From Bacteroidales bacterium (GTDB taxonomy: Bacteria > Bacteroidota > Bacteroidia > Bacteroidales > UBA1556), in the NCBI GenBank assembly GCA_027064095.1, contig JAMOQI010000065.1:1-35921 (forward strand): a stretch of 35,921 nucleotides of DNA, given 5' to 3'. Shown piece after piece: positions 16,652 through 24,531 of this stretch. The notes beneath the pieces are model-generated. The model was not told where the DNA came from and made no database searches. It saw only the letters and a program-made list of their open reading frames with translations. The position numbers and the translations under genes were made by a program. Position 1 is the stretch's first letter. The number at the start of each line of letters is the position of its first letter.

Positions 16652-16682
16652 CAAATATCCGACTATTTTTGCAAATAGCAAA
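16652..16682 (-). promoter_or_regulatory. Promoter of rpsP
   Basis: On the minus strand TTTG (16682-16679) is followed after 19 bases by GATATTTG (16659-16652), a 7-of-8 match to TAnnTTTG. The spacing equals that of the rpmE2 promoter. The remaining stretch 16683-17019 shows no gene; its short open frames have no family resemblance. Confidence 0.6.
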
Positions 16683-17019
16683 ATAATTATTGTTTTTTTT
16701 TATTTGATTATAGTCTTTGTATATGGCAGTAAATCAGTGTTGTATATCGTAAATGTAAACAGTTATTGGAATTTGTTATACCGGAAGTCCTTTGTTTTAT
16801 ATGATATTTCTTCTTATTTCGTGTTTTAGCATTGTAAATATTAATGATCTGAAACCGTGAGCAAAGCTTATGATATGCACATGATAGCAAAATCTTAAAA
16901 TGTTAGAAAGATATGTAGTACTTACCAGGTAGGACTGATAAATTATCATTTTTGAAACTTTATATTATATCATTTCCCTTTTTTATCTGTACTTTAGCAC
17001 TTTTAAAATTATTAATATT

Positions 17020-18189
17020 ATGGCGAAGATTTTAATCATTGATGATGAGGCTCCTATCAGAAGAACTCTGAAGGAAATACTTGGTTATGAGAAATATAAA
17101 GTTGATGAGGCTGCCAATGGAGCTATTGGAATAGAGAAACTTAAGAATGATGATTTTGATTTAGTTTTATGCGATATAAAAATGCCTGAAAAGGATGGTC
17201 TGGAAGTACTTCAAGAAGCAATGGAGTTTACTGATACTCCTTTTGTGATGATTTCTGGGCATGGAACTATTGAAACTGCTGTCGATGCTATTAAAATGGG
17301 AGCTTATGATTATATTTCCAAACCTCCGGATCTAAATCGACTTTTAGTAACTATTCGTAATGCGATGGATAAGTCTAAGTTGGTTAAAGAAACTAAAGTT
17401 CTCAAAAAGAAGGTTAGTAAAAAATACGAAATGGTTGGAGAGAGTAAGGCTATTACTGAAATAAAAAATATGATAGAGAAGGTAGCTCAATCTACTGCCA
17501 GGGTGTTGATTCTGGGAGAAAATGGTACCGGTAAGGAATTGGTTGCTCATTGGATTCATGAAAAAAGTAAGCGTTCTTTTGCTCCTTTTATAGAAGTTAA
17601 TTGTGCTGCTATTCCTTCTGAATTGATTGAAAGTGAACTCTTTGGCCATGAAAAAGGCTCTTTTACTTCTGCTCATAAGCAACGTAAAGGTGATTTTGAA
17701 TTGGCTAATGGTGGTACTCTTTTTCTCGATGAAATTGGGGATATGAGTTTGTCAGCTCAGGCTAAAGTTTTAAGAGCTCTGCAAGAGAATAAAATTACTC
17801 GTGTGGGTGGTGAAAAGGAAATAAAAGTTGATGTTAGAATTATTGCCGCCACCAATAAAGACCTTGCCAAAGAGATACAAGAAGGTAGATTTAGAGAAGA
17901 TTTGTATCATCGTCTTAGTGTTATACCTATTAAAGTGCCTCCATTGAGAGAACGTAAAGATGATATACCAATACTTTCAGAGTATTTTATGAAAGATATT
18001 GCTGCAGCTAATGGTCGTGCTCCAATTAAATTAGAGAAAAAAGTTTTAGAAATGTTGTCAGAATTCCCTTGGACAGGAAATATCCGTGAACTAAGGAATG
18101 TTATTGAAAGATTGGTGATTTTATGCGATAACACTGTCACACCTAGTGATATCGAGAATTATGTAAAACCTTTGGTGAGAAGTAATTAG
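17020..18189 (+). CDS. NtrC-like sigma-54 activator response regulator lacking DNA-binding domain
   Basis: This 389-residue protein has a receiver domain (about 3-118; acidic pocket D8/D9, phospho-acceptor Asp52, Lys101) and an AAA+ sigma-54 interaction domain (about 139-360; Walker A G166-K172, Walker B LFLDE at 234-238, sensor-type RIIAATNKDL). It stops at IENYVKPLVRSN with no Fis-type helix-turn-helix, so it is about 60 residues shorter than NtrC. The sigma-54 contact loop, normally GAFTGA, reads GSFTSA (213-218). Similar HTH-less proteins are widespread in Bacteroidota as I recall them, so this is probably a family trait and not a truncation. It may act in solution on sigma-54 or have another role. 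The stop is seven bases before nifS-selD, which suggests co-transcription. No sensor kinase is nearby. Confidence 0.93.
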   Translation: MAKILIIDDEAPIRRTLKEILGYEKYKVDEAANGAIGIEKLKNDDFDLVLCDIKMPEKDGLEVLQEAMEFTDTPFVMISGHGTIETAVDAIKMGAYDYISKPPDLNRLLVTIRNAMDKSKLVKETKVLKKKVSKKYEMVGESKAITEIKNMIEKVAQSTARVLILGENGTGKELVAHWIHEKSKRSFAPFIEVNCAAIPSELIESELFGHEKGSFTSAHKQRKGDFELANGGTLFLDEIGDMSLSAQAKVLRALQENKITRVGGEKEIKVDVRIIAATNKDLAKEIQEGRFREDLYHRLSVIPIKVPPLRERKDDIPILSEYFMKDIAAANGRAPIKLEKKVLEMLSEFPWTGNIRELRNVIERLVILCDNTVTPSDIENYVKPLVRSN

Positions 18190-18196
18190 AATTTAT

Positions 18197-20395
18197 ATGG
18201 AAAAATTAATATACCTTGATTATAATGCTACAACTCCTATTATTGAGGAAGTAGCAGATGTAATGAAACCTTTTTTAGATACCTATTTTGGAAATCCTTC
18301 CAGCAGTCATAGCTATGGTGTGAAAACCAAGATGTTTGTTGAAAATGCCAGAAAGCAAGTAGCTGCCTTAATGAACTGCCAAGCTGAAGAAATTGTTTTT
18401 ACAAGTGGTGGGAGTGAATCTAATAATTATGCTATTAAAGGCTACGCTCTGGCAAATAAATATAGAGGTAATCATATTATTACATCCAGTGTTGAGCATC
18501 CTGCTGTAATTGAAGTTTGTAAGTATTTGGAAACTAAAGGTTTTGAAATTACTTATCTTCCTGTTGATGAGCAGGGTAGAGTGGAAGTCGAGTCTCTTAG
18601 AAAATCCATTAAACCAACAACTATTTTGGTTAGTATTATGCATGCTAATAATGAAGTAGGAGTGATCCAACCTATAAAAGAATTGGCGGAAATAGCACAT
18701 GAACATGGGGCTGTTTTTCACTGTGATGGAGCTCAGTCTGTTGGTAAAATATTAACAAAAGTCGATGAGTTAGGAGTTGATTTAATGAGTATTGCGGCTC
18801 ATAAATTTTATGGTCCAAAGGGTATAGGAGCATTATTTATTCGTAAAGGGATTAAATTAGAGAAACTTATTCATGGTGCTGATCATGAACGAAATCTTAG
18901 AGCCGGTACTGAGAATATTTTGGAAATAGCGGGTATTGGTAAAGCTGCTGAGGTTGCCTTAAGAGACTTGGAAAAGAATGCTGTGCATTATTCAAAAATG
19001 CGTAATAGACTCGAAGAAAAATTAAAAAGTGAATTACCATATATTGTTATTCATGGTGCAAAAGCTGAGAGACTTCCTAATACTTCATCTGTAGGTATTC
19101 CAAAGGTTGAGGCTAATACTCTTTTAGATGAATTAGAGGGCGTTGCTGCTTCTGCCGGTGCAGCTTGTCATACCGATTCAATTGATGTTTCTGCTGTTTT
19201 GGAAGCTATGCTTGTACCTTTAGATTTTGCTATGGGAACAATTCGTTTTTCTGTCGGTAAATATACTACTGAGGAAGAAATAGATAAAGCCGTGCAGTTA
19301 TTTGCTGATAAAGTTAGACAAATTAAAGGGGAGGATAGTAATGAACTCGTGCAAATTGCTAGTAATGATATTAAACTAACCCATTTTACCCATGGCCTTG
19401 GTTGTGCTTGTAAATTAAGACCACAAGATTTGGAGTTAGTATTACAGAAGTTGCCTATCCCTAAAGATGCCAATGTGCTTTTGGGTGCTGATACATCCGA
19501 TGATGCTTGTGTGTACTCATTGAGAGAAGATTTAGCACTAGTACAAACTCTTGATTTCTTTACACCCATTGTAGACGATCCTTTCCAATTTGGTGCTATT
19601 GCTGCGGCTAATGCATTAAGTGATGTATATGCCATGGGTGCTAAGCCTATTTTCGCTCTTAATATTGTTGGTTTTCCGGATAAAAGACTACCTTTAAGTG
19701 TACTTGAGGATATACTTAAAGGTGCACAATCCAAAGCTACTGAAGCTGGAATTAGCATTCTTGGTGGGCATACAGTAGAAGATAGTGAACCAAAATATGG
19801 TATGGTGGTTAGCGGTATTATTCATCCTGATAAGATTTTAAAAAATATAGGTGCTGAAAATGGTGATAAACTTATACTTACTAAGCCTATTGGTACGGGC
19901 ATAATTTCTACAGCTGTAAAAAGAGGTGTTGTTGAGAAAACTTTAATAGATTATGTTTCAAATCTTATGGCTACTCTTAATAAAGATGCAGCTGAGACTA
20001 TGCTGCAATATGATGTTCATGCTTGTACTGACGTTACTGGTTTCGGACTATTAGGTCATTTACGAGAAATGATACTTAATACTGATGTTGGTGCTGTGCT
20101 AAATTTTGATATGATTCCTTTCATTCCTGAGGCGCGTGATTTTGCTGTTGCCGGAATTATTCCTGGTGGTACAAAAAATAATTTAGACTGGGTGTCAGAG
20201 GATGTTATTTGGAATAATGATAGATCTGAAATTGATAAGATATTAGCTTGTGATGCTCAAACGTCTGGAGGATTGCTTATTGCTGTAAGTGCTGCTGATG
20301 TTGATAAACTATTAGCTGACTTACGTCAAAAATCCATAGATGCTCATATTATTGGTGAATTTACTAACGATTTGCCGGCAAAAATAAAGATATAG
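18197..20395 (+). CDS. selD: Fused cysteine desulfurase (NifS-like) and selenophosphate synthetase (SelD)
   Basis: One continuous frame of 732 residues joins two enzymes. Residues 1-378 are a class V aminotransferase-fold cysteine desulfurase: LDYNATTP near the N-terminus, PLP-binding Lys203 in AAHKFYGPKG, and catalytic Cys324 in SAGAACHTD. Residues ~392-732 are SelD: LTHFTHGLGCACK with Cys403 (E. coli Cys17 position) and Lys406 (Lys20 position), LGADTSDDACVY, GGHTVEDSEPKYG, and DVTGFGLLGHL. SelD makes selenophosphate from selenide and ATP, and NifS-like proteins release sulfur or selenium from (seleno)cysteine, so the fusion could pass selenium directly from one site to the other. NifS-SelD fusions are reported from a few bacteria. 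The active-site residue is Cys (TGT), not selenocysteine. No selA, selB, selC or selU is visible in the window. Confidence 0.95.
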   Translation: MEKLIYLDYNATTPIIEEVADVMKPFLDTYFGNPSSSHSYGVKTKMFVENARKQVAALMNCQAEEIVFTSGGSESNNYAIKGYALANKYRGNHIITSSVEHPAVIEVCKYLETKGFEITYLPVDEQGRVEVESLRKSIKPTTILVSIMHANNEVGVIQPIKELAEIAHEHGAVFHCDGAQSVGKILTKVDELGVDLMSIAAHKFYGPKGIGALFIRKGIKLEKLIHGADHERNLRAGTENILEIAGIGKAAEVALRDLEKNAVHYSKMRNRLEEKLKSELPYIVIHGAKAERLPNTSSVGIPKVEANTLLDELEGVAASAGAACHTDSIDVSAVLEAMLVPLDFAMGTIRFSVGKYTTEEEIDKAVQLFADKVRQIKGEDSNELVQIASNDIKLTHFTHGLGCACKLRPQDLELVLQKLPIPKDANVLLGADTSDDACVYSLREDLALVQTLDFFTPIVDDPFQFGAIAAANALSDVYAMGAKPIFALNIVGFPDKRLPLSVLEDILKGAQSKATEAGISILGGHTVEDSEPKYGMVVSGIIHPDKILKNIGAENGDKLILTKPIGTGIISTAVKRGVVEKTLIDYVSNLMATLNKDAAETMLQYDVHACTDVTGFGLLGHLREMILNTDVGAVLNFDMIPFIPEARDFAVAGIIPGGTKNNLDWVSEDVIWNNDRSEIDKILACDAQTSGGLLIAVSAADVDKLLADLRQKSIDAHIIGEFTNDLPAKIKI

Positions 20396-20577
20396 TTATT
20401 AAATAATAAATATTATCACGAATTATTCTTTGTGTAGATGTGTAGGGTGTCAAAACCTACCGATATGTCCTAATATTTCAAAGATTTTGCAAGGTAGTAG
20501 ATGCATAGAGCTCCTTAAATTTACAAAAAAAAAGAAATATTAAGTAAATTAATTTATTATTGAAAGAATAAATTTTC

Positions 20578-20585
20578 TAATTTTG
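20578..20585 (+). promoter_or_regulatory. -7 element before the TPP riboswitch
   Basis: TAATTTTG is a perfect TAnnTTTG, with a TTG at 20560-20562. Transcription would start near 20590, right where the aptamer begins. Between the selD stop and this site there is only a small GTAGG/CCTAC inverted pair (20442-20460) with no T-run, too weak to call a terminator. Confidence 0.6.
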
Positions 20586-20593
20586 TCGCGATT

Positions 20594-20675
20594 TCAACAA
20601 GGGGTGCCCCAATATTTCGGGCTGAGATCATACCCATATTACCTGAACCAGATAGTGCTGGCGTAGGGATTTGGA
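20594..20675 (+). promoter_or_regulatory. TPP (thiamin pyrophosphate) riboswitch
   Basis: The conserved THI-box blocks occur in order: GGGGTGCC (20601-20608), GGGCTGAGATCATACCC (about 20619-20635), ACCTGAACCAGATAGTGCTGG (split over 20641-20661) and GCGTAGGGATTTG (20661-20673). The outer P1 stem can form between the CAA before GGGG and the TTG after GGGAT. TPP binding normally represses downstream expression. The aptamer precedes the TonB-dependent receptor by about 100 bases and points to thiamin or a thiamin precursor as its cargo. Confidence 0.95.
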
Positions 20676-20698
20676 TGAAGATTTTACTTCATTCTTTT
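20673..20698 (+). terminator. Riboswitch expression-platform hairpin
   Basis: GGATGAAG (20673-20680) pairs with CTTCATTC (20687-20694), one wobble pair, around a 6-base loop, followed by TTTT. It directly abuts the aptamer's 3' strand and shares TGAAG with a possible extension of P1, so transcription termination in response to TPP is plausible. The exact switching logic is inferred. Confidence 0.6.
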
Positions 20699-20775
20699 AG
20701 GGCAAAATTTTAATTAAGAATAATATGGATACCTCTCTGTTTTATTCAAAAGTTTTATCTTAATTTTTTAATTTC

Positions 20776-23148
20776 ATGTTTAACAAATTTATTTTAGTGT
20801 TATTTTTATTACTGGCAGTTCCATTTGTAATGATAGCACAGTACACTATTAGCGGACAAATTATTGATGCAGAAAATAATCAAACTTTACCGGCTGCGCA
20901 TATTACATTAGACGGTAATTTTAAGACTTCTGTTAGCGATTTACATGGTAAGTTCTTTATGAAAAATATCAAGAGAGGAACTTACACTATAAAAGTTACT
21001 TATTTAGGTTATGAGGCTTTTAAAGAAAATGTTAAGCTTACTGAAAATATTAATCTTAAAATTGCTTTAAAACAAAAAGCTATTATGGAAGATGAAGTTG
21101 TAATTACTGCAACAAGGGCTAATAATAGAATGGGAACAGCTTTTACTGATGTTTCAAAAAAAGAACTAAAAAAGGCGGATTTAGGTCGTGATTTACCTTA
21201 TATCTTAGATCTTACACCTTCAGTTGTTTCTTCGTCTGATGCAGGAGCAGGTGTTGGTTATACTTCTATCAGAGTTCGTGGTACTGATATCTCTCGAATA
21301 AATGTCACTATTAATGGAATTCCTGTTAATGACCCTGAGAGTCAGGGGGTTTGGTGGGTGAATATGCCTGATTTGACAGCTTCTCTTAATAGTGTTCAAG
21401 TGCAAAGAGGGGTGGGTACTTCTAGTAATGGTGCTGCTGCTTTTGGTGCTTCTATTAATATGTTTACTGCAGCTTCTGAACAAAAAGCATTTGCTGAAGT
21501 TAACACGTCATATGGTTCTTTTAATACTCAAAGATACCGATTTGCTGCTTCTACTGGTTTGATTGATGGAAAATGGTCTTTCGATACCAGACTTTCTAAA
21601 GTTTATTCTGATGGTTATGTTGACAGAGCTTTCTCCGATTTAAAATCATTTTATGTTTCTGGTGCTCATTATGGTAAAAATTCAATTCTTAGGTTTAATG
21701 TGTTCTCTGGTAAAGAAAAAACATACCAATCTTGGAATGGAGTACCAAAAGATAGCATTAAAACAAATCCTACCTATAATGTCTATACTTATGATAATCA
21801 AACTGATAACTATCAGCAGGATCATTATCAAATGATTTATTCTAAACGCATAAATGCATTCTGGAATTTTAATGGAGCACTTCATTATACTAAGGGTAGA
21901 GGTTATTATGAAAGTTGGAAAGATGATAGAAAGCTTTCAAAATATGGAATTGAAGATTTTATTATCGGAAATGATACTATTACTAGAACAGATCTTGTGC
22001 AACAAAAATGGCTTGATAATGATTTCTATGGATTAACATTCTCTTTCGATTATAATAATAAAAACAATCTAAGATTGAATATTGGAGGTGCAGCAAATAA
22101 TTATGATGGTGACCACTTTGGTAAAATTATTTGGGCAAAATATTCTTTAATGGGTAAGGATTTTGAATGGTATAGAAATAATGGACTGAAAAAAACTTAT
22201 AATATATTCGCTAAAGCAAGTTACCAAGCTTCTGATAATCTAAGTGTTTTTGGTGATATTCAATATAGAAAAGTTGATTATTGGATGGCGGGTTTGCATG
22301 ATGACTTTAAAAACCTTGATGGTGATTATCATTATAATTTTATTAATCCAAAGGCTGGTTTAAATTATGATATTAACGATATTCATAAATTTAGTTTCTC
22401 TGCAGCTTTAGCTCAGAAAGAACCTAGTAGAAGTGATTTTAGAGATGCTGATAATGGTAAAATTCCAAAGCCAGAGATGCTTTATGATTACGAGTTAGGT
22501 TATTCATTGAATATGCAGTATTTTATTTTTAGAGCTAATGCTTATTATATGGATTACAAAGATCAGTTAGTACTTACAGGTAAAGTTAATAATGTTGGAG
22601 CACCTATAATGACAAATGTAGATATGTCTTATCGTACCGGAATAGAATTTGTCGGAGGGGTTAAGATAAATAAATATATTTCTTGGAACGCCAATATTAG
22701 CTTTAGCCGGAATAAGATAAAGGATTTTACTGAATATGTTGATAATTGGGATACTTGGTCACAGGATTCTACCAATTTAGGAACAACAGATATCGCTTTC
22801 TCTCCTAATGTGGTGGCCGCTAGCCAGTTTCAGATTGCACCATTTAAAAAATTGGATGTGCTCGTTAATACTAAATATGTAGGTAAACAATATATTGATA
22901 ATACTTCCAACGATTACAATAGCTTGGACCCTTATTCTACTACTGATTTAGTTTTTAATTATCATTTCCAAACTAAATGGATAGAAAAGGTTGGTATTAA
23001 CCTAAGTATAAATAATATATTTAATGTACGCTATGCCTCCAATGCATGGGTTTATAGTTATAATTATGGAGGAGAACGTTCTGTTATAGATGGTTATTTC
23101 CCTCAAGCTGGTATTAATTTTATGCTTGGTTTAGATTTAAGATTCTAG
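20776..23148 (+). CDS. TonB-dependent outer-membrane receptor, predicted thiamin transporter
   Basis: This 790-residue protein has a signal peptide (about 1-21, ending IAQ), a CarboxypepD_reg-like domain (about 22-105; ISGQIIDAENNQTLPAAHI, then GTYTIKVTYLGYE), a plug domain (about 108-230; VVITATRANNRMGTAF and SIRVRGTDISRINVTINGIPV), then a 22-strand type barrel ending GLDLRF. It takes up a substrate across the outer membrane using TonB energy. The TPP riboswitch immediately upstream is the main evidence for thiamin, its phosphates or a precursor as ligand; riboswitch-controlled thiamin receptors are known in Bacteroides. No inner-membrane PnuT-like permease or thiamin kinase follows, so any partner lies elsewhere. 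It appears monocistronic, with a long hairpin after the stop. Confidence 0.93.
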   Translation: MFNKFILVLFLLLAVPFVMIAQYTISGQIIDAENNQTLPAAHITLDGNFKTSVSDLHGKFFMKNIKRGTYTIKVTYLGYEAFKENVKLTENINLKIALKQKAIMEDEVVITATRANNRMGTAFTDVSKKELKKADLGRDLPYILDLTPSVVSSSDAGAGVGYTSIRVRGTDISRINVTINGIPVNDPESQGVWWVNMPDLTASLNSVQVQRGVGTSSNGAAAFGASINMFTAASEQKAFAEVNTSYGSFNTQRYRFAASTGLIDGKWSFDTRLSKVYSDGYVDRAFSDLKSFYVSGAHYGKNSILRFNVFSGKEKTYQSWNGVPKDSIKTNPTYNVYTYDNQTDNYQQDHYQMIYSKRINAFWNFNGALHYTKGRGYYESWKDDRKLSKYGIEDFIIGNDTITRTDLVQQKWLDNDFYGLTFSFDYNNKNNLRLNIGGAANNYDGDHFGKIIWAKYSLMGKDFEWYRNNGLKKTYNIFAKASYQASDNLSVFGDIQYRKVDYWMAGLHDDFKNLDGDYHYNFINPKAGLNYDINDIHKFSFSAALAQKEPSRSDFRDADNGKIPKPEMLYDYELGYSLNMQYFIFRANAYYMDYKDQLVLTGKVNNVGAPIMTNVDMSYRTGIEFVGGVKINKYISWNANISFSRNKIKDFTEYVDNWDTWSQDSTNLGTTDIAFSPNVVAASQFQIAPFKKLDVLVNTKYVGKQYIDNTSNDYNSLDPYSTTDLVFNYHFQTKWIEKVGINLSINNIFNVRYASNAWVYSYNYGGERSVIDGYFPQAGINFMLGLDLRF

Positions 23149-23164
23149 ATGTTATATAACTTTA

Positions 23165-23211
23165 TAGAATAAATGTACAAAATATCAAAGATGATTTGTG
23201 CATTTATTCTA
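23165..23211 (+). terminator. 17-bp hairpin after the receptor gene
   Basis: TAGAATAAATGTACAAA (23165-23181) pairs with TTTGTGCATTTATTCTA (23195-23211) with one G-T wobble and a 13-base loop, 16 bases beyond the stop. No strong T-run follows, so it may stabilise the 3' end or terminate weakly. It is too long to be chance. Confidence 0.6.
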
Positions 23212-23310
23212 ACCTATATTATTTATAGACGAGCGAAACAAATTAATTGAATTAGAGTTGATTATATCGTTGTTATGTAAAAACTAAGATTCAGAAAAAT
23301 CATTTTTTGT

Positions 23311-23372
23311 ATTTGAAAAATATTCAAATTTTCTGGTTTTACTTAATCTTTAGGATTATTTGTTAATAATCC
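23311..23372. promoter_or_regulatory. Two palindromes upstream of the ketoacyl synthase-reductase pair
   Basis: ATTTGAA-N5-TTCAAAT (23311-23329) and GGATTATT-TGTT-AATAATCC (23353-23372) are both perfect inverted repeats. They lie about 40-100 bases before the -7 element at 23410. They resemble dimeric regulator sites; no regulator is identified. Confidence 0.4.
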
Positions 23373-23409
23373 GGATAATTACAATTTATTATTATGCTGA
23401 TAATATGTT

Positions 23410-23417
23410 TACTTTTG
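23410..23417 (+). promoter_or_regulatory. -7 element of the synthase-reductase operon
   Basis: TACTTTTG is a perfect TAnnTTTG, 36 bases before the chosen start and 18 before an alternative ATG. No clear -33 box was assigned. Confidence 0.5.
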
Positions 23418-23453
23418 CCAATTATTTACTTATAAATGCTTAAAATAGCTAAG

Positions 23454-24524
23454 ATGATAAACACAATTATTACAGGTACTGGAAAATTTGTTCCTGAGAA
23501 TATTATTAAAAATTCTCATTTTCTAAATCATAAATTCTATGATGAAAATGGAGATAGATTACCAAAGACAAACAAAGAGATTATTGATAAGTTTGAAGAA
23601 ATCACTACAATTGCAGAACGAAGATATTCTGATAGTGATATGGTATCGTCAGATATGGGATATTTAGCCTCTTTAAAGGCAATAGAAGATGCAGGAATAG
23701 ATAAGGAAGAATTAGATTATATTCTTGTTGCTCATAATTTTGGTGATGTTAGAGAAGGTAATATAGAAGTTGATATTGTTCCTACAATTGCATCACGTAT
23801 TAAGCATAAATTAGGAATAGAAAATCCATATTGTGTTGCTTATGATGTACCTTTTGGATGTCCGGGTTGGTTGCAAGCTTTTATACAAGCAGACTATTAT
23901 ATAAAATCAGGAGATGCAAAAAAGATTTTAATTATTGGAGCAGAGACATTGTCGCGTGTTATAGATCCACATGATATTGATGGAATGCTTTATGCTGATG
24001 GTGCAGGTGCTACCATTATTGAAGCACGTGATAGTGATGCAATAAAAGGAGTACTTGCTCATCTTACTAGATCTGATACTAAAGATCATATGTCTCTTTT
24101 GACAATGGGGCGTTCCAATAATTTAGAATTAAGGAAAAAGGATAAGATTTATATAAAAATGCAGGGACGTAAGGTGTATATATATGCTATTTCTGAAGTG
24201 CCGAATGCCATTAAGAAAACTCTTGAAAAAGCAAATAGAGATCTTAGCGAAGTCAAAAGAATATTTATTCATCAAGCCAATGGGAAAATGGATGATGCTA
24301 TGGTCGATAGACTTTATAAAATGTATAAGTTACCTAAACCAGAATTTATTATGCCTATGACAGTACAGGAGTATGGTAATTCTTCTGTTGCTACACTTCC
24401 TACTTTATTAGATATTGTAAAGCATGACGAAAAGGAGAATTATGATATCCAAGAAGGTGATTTGGTCGTGTTTGCTTCTGTTGGAGCAGGAATGAATATA
24501 AATGCAATGGCTTATCAATTTTAG
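23454..24524 (+). CDS. 3-oxoacyl-ACP synthase III family protein (FabH-like)
   Basis: A thiolase-fold enzyme of 356 residues (362 from the ATG at 23436). The catalytic triad of ketoacyl synthase III is intact: Cys136 in PFGCPGW, His273 in FIHQAN and Asn309 in EYGNSS (numbering from 23454). The chosen start gives MINTIITGTGKFVPE, the normal first strand of the family. FabH condenses acyl-CoA with malonyl-ACP; paralogues start special fatty acids or polyketides, or condense two acyl chains (OleA). Large residues after the Cys and the reductase partner suggest a dedicated role instead of housekeeping initiation, but this is inference. The stop is seven bases before the LuxC-type reductase gene, so the two are probably translated together. 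Confidence 0.9.
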   Translation: MINTIITGTGKFVPENIIKNSHFLNHKFYDENGDRLPKTNKEIIDKFEEITTIAERRYSDSDMVSSDMGYLASLKAIEDAGIDKEELDYILVAHNFGDVREGNIEVDIVPTIASRIKHKLGIENPYCVAYDVPFGCPGWLQAFIQADYYIKSGDAKKILIIGAETLSRVIDPHDIDGMLYADGAGATIIEARDSDAIKGVLAHLTRSDTKDHMSLLTMGRSNNLELRKKDKIYIKMQGRKVYIYAISEVPNAIKKTLEKANRDLSEVKRIFIHQANGKMDDAMVDRLYKMYKLPKPEFIMPMTVQEYGNSSVATLPTLLDIVKHDEKENYDIQEGDLVVFASVGAGMNINAMAYQF

Positions 24525-24531
24525 CTTTAAT

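Noticed and set aside
16708-16890. 60-codon minus-strand frame between rpsP and the response regulator
   Set aside because: No family resemblance and no promoter; composition matches surrounding non-coding DNA.
18180-18196. Response regulator truncated by a frameshift just before nifS-selD
   Set aside because: No Fis-like helix-turn-helix is present in the other frames, the gap is seven bases, and the length agrees with HTH-less homologues as recalled.
19168-19758. 196-codon open frame antisense to the selD domain
   Set aside because: It lies entirely opposite a conserved SelD coding region, its product is low-complexity and Ser/Ala-rich with no family resemblance, and it has no promoter of its own.
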